Source of the DNA: Mariannaea sp. PMI_226
Lineage: Eukaryota; Ascomycota; Sordariomycetes; Hypocreales; Nectriaceae
Length of the DNA: 64,000 bases
Direction of reading: 5' to 3'
Assembly: GCA_024336345.1 (NCBI GenBank)
Contig: JANFOG010000020.1
Span: 372,001 to 436,000, forward strand
Position 1 is the first letter of the stretch. Each line of letters starts with the position of its first letter. Position numbers and translations under genes: made by a program. The notes beneath the pieces were generated by a model that was not told where the DNA came from, made no database searches, and worked only from the letters and a program-made list of their open reading frames with translations. This document shows, piece by piece, positions 58,559 through 64,000 of this stretch.

Positions 58559-61500
58559 TATTAAAAGCTCTTATTCAAAAGTATTACTATTATTTTAAAT
58601 ATATTAAAATGCTCCTATTTAGATAAATATATATTATTTACTAAATAATACCAAATTATTAAAATAGCCTTTATTACCCTATCTAGCTTTATTAATAATA
58701 AGAAAATTATTATTATTAAGAAGGATAGCAATATTATAAATACCAATAATAAAGATAAAATAAAAAAGATTATCCCTTTTTTTTATAAAGAAGAAATCTT
58801 AAAGCTTAATATAAAAAATAATATATTAAAAAAACAAATTAATATATTCAAAATATAAATAAATAACCTTATTAATATAAGCTAAAGTAATAAAGTAAAT
58901 TTAAATAAATAAATTAACCAACTCCTTATATAATTATAAAATATTAATATTAAAATCAATATTATTAGGGAAAAAATAATTAAAAATACCATAATAATTA
59001 TAAATAATATCAACACTATTATTTCCAATACTAAATGAGGAAAAGATCCAAAAGAGGTACTTAAACCCAATTTGCCTTCTATATATAATAAAAATGCAAC
59101 AAACCTTTAAAAATTCCTTACCTAACTTAAAGCCTATTATATATACTTCCTATCTTAATTTATTATAAATAAAGATAAAATCTAATATATAATAATATTT
59201 TTTAAAAATAAAGTATTATAATGGTTTAAACCTATTATAAGCAATTATATTAATAATAAACCAGAAAAATATAACCAAAGCACTAAAAATATTTATAATT
59301 ATTATAATATTTTTAAATTCGAACTTAAGGGAGCATTTAGAAATTAAAAAAAAACAAGTAATAGAAATGCTATTAATAAACTTAGGTAATAAGGATCTGC
59401 CTTAATATACATTATGGAACTTAGAAACCTAATGTCTTAACTCAATTGGGGAGAAGAAGCCTTTATAATAGTTTATTATAAAGGACTAAAAGACACCATT
59501 AAAGACACCATAATAAAAAGAAGCAAACCTACTACCTTTAGCAAACAATACAACTAGCCATCAAGATTAACAACTAATAATTCAAAAAACACATTAAAAA
59601 AAAAAAAAATAATAAAAGCTTATAAAAGCCCAGATAGTATAAAAACTACCAATATTCTTTAAACCAAAAAAAAAAAAAAATACACAAACCTCTTATAAAA
59701 TAGATTCAAGACCAATAGAACTTAATACTACTTAAAAACAAAATATAACCAAAGTTAAATACTTTAATTATAATTAATTAAATATATAGCCCAAGACTAT
59801 AAAAAACCCAAAAAGGAGAAACCCTTTAGATAAATTTTAGAAAATAAGAAAAACCTAAATATACTAATAAATAAGAAAATATCCAAATCGCCAAACAGAC
59901 TATTACAACCCTCATTATATAATTAGCCAAACAAATAGACCCATATAACAAACTAGATAAATATAAAGACAAGATCGAAAAAGGAACAATTGACCAATAG
60001 ATAGTAGGAATATTTATTAAAAAAGTTATATGCAAAATCATAATAAAATGAATTTATAAGACCAATAAATACAAAATAACTAAAGTATAATAATCCTAAA
60101 TATAATAAAAAAACTACAAAGTGAAGAATATTAAAATACTCCAATCCCCCAATTAAACTTAAAATACCCCAACTACTTAAGAAATTACTTAAAATATACA
60201 CTCTTCAAATCAAATATTTTAATTAAAGAAGCTATTAACCTAAAAAAAGCCATAAAAGGAGAATATAATTATCTCTATTAGATATTTAGCTATTATAATA
60301 ATAAAACTATAATACCTATTAAAGTACTACCATACCATTACCCCATTAAAGAAGAAAACAATAAATACCCAAAATACTTCCTAAGTAATATTAATTATTA
60401 TAAAAAGTATAATAAATACCTTACTATTCCAAAACCTATTAAACAACTTTATATTTAAGAAAGAAGAATAGCCTAAAAAATCCTATATTAATTAAAAAAA
60501 AAGGAAATAGTAAGTATAAAAAATACCTACAATAAAACACTAAAACACATAGCAATATAAATAATATACTAAATCTATAAAAAAAAAGGAATAGACTATA
60601 AATTATGTTTATTAAAAGCCATAATAAAAGAATGAACCTTTAAGAACCCCTAATAGGATAGAAACCAATACTAAAAAACTATAAATTAGTCCACCTCACC
60701 AAAAACAGCAAAACCCTAGCCATAGCACACTCTAGATACAATATAGAAAGAATACCACCAAAAACAATATACCTATCTAATAGCAATCTTTACAAAAACA
60801 AAACCAAAGCAATTACCACAAAACACCAAATGGAAATATAAATATAAATACAAAAGTATAATAATAGAATGATTAGCATATAAAATATAATATTAAGGCC
60901 TTATACCCTAATCATAAACAAACCCCAATAAACACTGGTTCTATTACTAAAGAAATACCAAAACCTAGGAAATAACACCAAAAAAATAGCAATAATACAC
61001 AAAGAAAAAGACATATACTAAACACCAACCTCAATAATGCTAACAACATCCTCATAACAAAGATTAAGAAACACAACATTATATACCAAAGACTTTAATA
61101 AATACCTTATCTTATATAAAAAGAAGTAACATAAGCTCACTACTTAAGATTGCCAATCTAACAAAACATCTACTCAGAGGACTTTATAGGCAAAGGACCC
61201 TTATAATAATCTAAATAGGACAAACAAACCATTACCATTATAGAAAGATATAATACTTTTAGTATAATTAATATAAAATAAGATATATATTTAGGAAAAG
61301 AAGATATAATTTGGGAAATTATATTTAAATTACCTAAAGTTAAGAAAAAAAAAGCATCTAACTAAAAAAACCTAATAATAATAAAGAACAGATCGCAAGA
61401 GAACTAGCCACAACCTAACTAAATTTAGGACCAGAAGGACAATATAACAAAATCTATATTTATACCATCCCACACCACAAGATAGCAAAAGATAATAAAA

Positions 61501-61983
61501 CTCCTAAATAAAGAAAGAATAATAATAGAAAAATAAAAATAAATAATAATAAATATATTACTATCTTATAAACATTATATATTTACTATAAATACACTAT
61601 ATACATAAAGAAGAAAATACTTAATAATATATTCCCAATCTAAATCCCCAAAGACATAATCTATAAAAACCCATATCTCTATTAAAAATTATAAAACTAC
61701 AAAATAAATAAATAATATTATAATATCAATATAATCTGGCTTAAATAACCAGAATATACATTCCCAAAAAAATGCAAAAATAATACCAGCCCAGCAGACT
61801 GCCTATATAGAAAATGCCAGTACTATCTAAAAGCAAAGATTGCAGCATAATATGCCGGAAGAGACCATAAAGTACAAAAACTTACAGAAGGAAGGTTTTA
61901 AAAAGCCATTATACAAGCAGCTATATTAATCAAAAAAATCCAAGCCCTCAAAAAGAAATTAAAAAACAAAAATCGCCCCCTAT
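58559..61983 (+). mobile_element. RIP-mutated LTR retrotransposon interior
   Basis: A-rich plus strand with stops in every frame. Around 59755-59810 a decayed gag zinc knuckle can be read: the expected C-x2-C-x4-H-x4-C cysteines and histidine appear as tyrosine codons (KYFNYN...YIAQDYKKP), exactly what C-to-T and G-to-A mutation produces, plus one single-base gap. The position, 1.2 kb after the 5' LTR, suits gag. At 3.4 kb it is too short for a full gag-pol; the missing end probably continues at 33284 and leftward on the minus strand. Confidence 0.65.
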
Positions 61984-62414
61984 TGTAACGGTCTGATCGG
62001 TTCCCAAGGGATAAACCAGGTCGCAATAGGTTTATGTTGGCAGAAAGATTGGAGCGTTATACTGAGCAGTAGCGGAAGAATCACTTGGAGTGTTACGTCT
62101 GGTAATGCACAAGTAGATTGTGGTAACCAAGTTGTATTGAAAGCTGAGTAGCTAAGTAGGCTATCTAGGGAATAGATGGGGTTTATATACTAGCTACTGT
62201 CCTGGGTTCGCGAAGGTTCGGTGCCGAACCTGAACGAACTCTGTTGGGTTCCTGTTCTTGGATCACGGTTTGGAATCGTGATCCGTAGCGTTGGATCGTA
62301 AAATAAATCGTGATCCGGTTCCTGGATCACGGTTTGAAATCGTGATCCATTGCTGATTGGTGAGAAATTTGTGGGGCTGTATGCACGTGATCTGAGGCTG
62401 ATCAGGACGTGACA
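61984..62414 (-). mobile_element. Full-length LTR copy B (431 bp, not RIP-mutated)
   Basis: Reverse-complement twin of copy A at 33285-33715, same length and no mismatch found by eye. Flanks are CCTAT (61979-61983) and CTATC (62415-62419). These are the reverse complements of copy A's left (ATAGG) and right (GATAG) flanks. Confidence 0.9.
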
Positions 62415-62623
62415 CTATCTATTCCTCTAGATAGTCTATCTAGCTATTTAGCTTTTAATATAACTTAATTACCACAATCTATTTATACATTACTAAATAT
62501 AACACCTAATAACACACCTGTTAATACCCTACCTAACCATATTTAAAGTCTCCCTAATACGCTCTACTAATATAAACCTATTGTAATCTAGTTTATCCCT
62601 TAGGAATTAATTAGACTATTATA
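62415..62623 (+). mobile_element. RIP-mutated LTR fragment (3' half)
   Basis: Starts CTATCTATTCCTCTAGATAG, which is LTR position 236-240 onward, and ends TTAGACTATTATA. It overlaps the 5' half at 33716-34076 by exactly five bases (CTATC), so the two are halves of one LTR. Confidence 0.78.
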
Positions 62624-64000
62624 TATTAAAAGCTCTTATTTAGAATTATTATTATTACTTTAAGTATTATATTAGAGGAAAAATTCACTTCTTTAGCATA
62701 AGCCGCTTATATTACTTAATACATTTTTCACCTTACTTACCATAATTTAATTAGCTTATATTTATAATTATAGGCCTTATAAAACAATTGTAAAACAATA
62801 TGGATAAGGCATCTTTATATTATTAAATATATCTTATTTTTGCCCCGATTTTTTAATCTTTTTTATAATTTATAATTTATAATATTATTTGATTAAATAG
62901 TTCTTTTTATTTCTATTTAATTTACTTGGCTGATTTCCGCTTCTTTCCAGATTTATAATATGATTATTCTAAACCGGCTGTCATAACTATTTTATATATT
63001 GTTTTCCCATATCATAAGACTTGCCTTATGGGGTGTTTTTGGGTATAGTATTTTCTCCCAACAAATTTAAAGATTATAGTGGGAAGATAAGTTTTCCAGT
63101 TAATTAAATACTATTTAATTAATTAAAAAGCAACACTTCTATATTATAATAAGAACCAAAATATAAAGGTATTATAAGAACGGAAGAGATATAAAAAGTA
63201 ATTAAGATTTATTAAATCTAATTTATAATGGGGATTTAATTAATTCTAAAAAACTTACCTAACTTCCTTTATTAAAATTAAATAATATTAAATTCCTAAA
63301 TAATAATTAAAAGATTAATAAAAGATAAGCTAAATTCTATATAAAATATTATTTATTTACTTTATATTAATTAAAATAATTATTATTAATATAAGATATT
63401 ATTAATATAGGCCATTAGGGCTAAATACTTATATTATAATAATTAATATTTATATTAATTGAAAAGAGGTATCTATAGACTTAGTAAATATACTAAATAA
63501 TACCTTATTATTTAATTAACTAGTTTTAATATAATTAGGATTATAATTAAAATTAAAAGGACATTATAAGGCTAAAATACCCACTTAAAAAGCTAAAATA
63601 TACTTTAATATTTAGATAATATTATTAAAGATAATTATATATAGCTTAATTATTATGCTTATATTAGTTTTTATAATTTATTTCAAAAGGAGCCCTATTT
63701 TATTAAATAGAAATATTATCTAAATAATATAATTAAGCCTCAAGCAATAGTATTCCTAATTAAGAATTACTATTTATTTATTTAATAATACTCTATAGAC
63801 CTATATAGGTAGATAGTGCTTCTATACTATATAGATAGTGGAAAAACCATACTAACTAAAGCTGGAGGAAAACCTCTATCCTTCCTAGGCGGGCCCGGTG
63901 CGGGCCCCATATGCTGGCTCTACGGGTTCAAGTTTTGCTCTATAACCAGAGCTGGAATTACATACTGTTTTATAGCCGGCAGGCTAATGAGGGTTCGCTA
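62624..64000. other. AT-rich RIP-like sequence to window end
   Basis: Begins TATTAAAAGCTCTTATT as after the 58.1-kb LTR, so the first part is the start of a second decayed copy of that retrotransposon. No coding block can be read. From 63865 composition becomes normal (GCGGGCCCGGTGCGGGCCCC at 63889-63908); the feature there runs off the window. Confidence 0.5.

Noticed and set aside
1..64000. CRISPR array, rRNA genes, telomere repeats or a secondary-metabolite cluster
   Set aside because: No spaced identical repeats, no rRNA sequence, no TTAGGG runs, and no polyketide, peptide synthetase or terpene core enzyme is present.

Overview
The window looks like an accessory, repeat-rich region of a filamentous ascomycete (Pezizomycotina, probably Sordariomycetes). 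The evidence is short 49-93 nt introns with GTRNGT donors and CTAAC-like branch points, fungus-only families (DUF3435, DUF7703, fungal rhodopsin domain, OrsD-like proteins, cupredoxin and DOMON/cytochrome b561 proteins), and AT-rich blocks that look mutated by RIP (repeat-induced point mutation). No species can be fixed from sequence alone.

Layout. From 0.7 to 15 kb there is a graveyard of broken genes (MULE transposase, opsin-like fragment, reticulon-like gene, a DUF7703 gene split by a local inversion, a kinase C-lobe fragment) around two apparently intact genes: a His-rich allergen-like protein (4435-5167) and an unrecognised three-exon gene (11132-12141). From 16.4 to 23 kb there is a small group of regulator-like genes: an unknown protein with an 11-copy 12-bp repeat, a MADS-like mini-protein, a bZIP protein and a hypothetical. 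From 23.9 to 29.6 kb two large intact genes are divergently arranged: a four-exon DUF3435 tyrosine-recombinase-like protein of the kind that drives Starship elements, and a four-exon DUF4238 protein. From 29.8 to 32.3 kb lies a decayed OrsD-like gene.

From 33.3 to 62.4 kb a 28.3-kb segment is bounded by two 431-bp LTRs that read as identical and lie in opposite orientation. Their 5-bp target duplications are swapped: ATAGG/GATAG around one, CCTAT/CTATC around the other. This is the signature of homologous recombination between inverted LTRs that flipped everything between them, namely a cupredoxin gene, a DOMON-cytochrome b561 gene, a Yap1-type bZIP lacking cysteine-rich domains, a LINE ORF1/hAT chimera, a second OrsD-like relic, a miniature LTR element (TRIM) with perfect target duplications, a fungal rhodopsin-domain gene and a RIP-mutated retrotransposon. 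From 62.4 to 64 kb the sequence is AT-rich, RIP-like DNA.

Intact genes sit as islands between mobile-element debris. I see no biosynthetic pathway; the shared theme is transposition, regulation and membrane or surface proteins.
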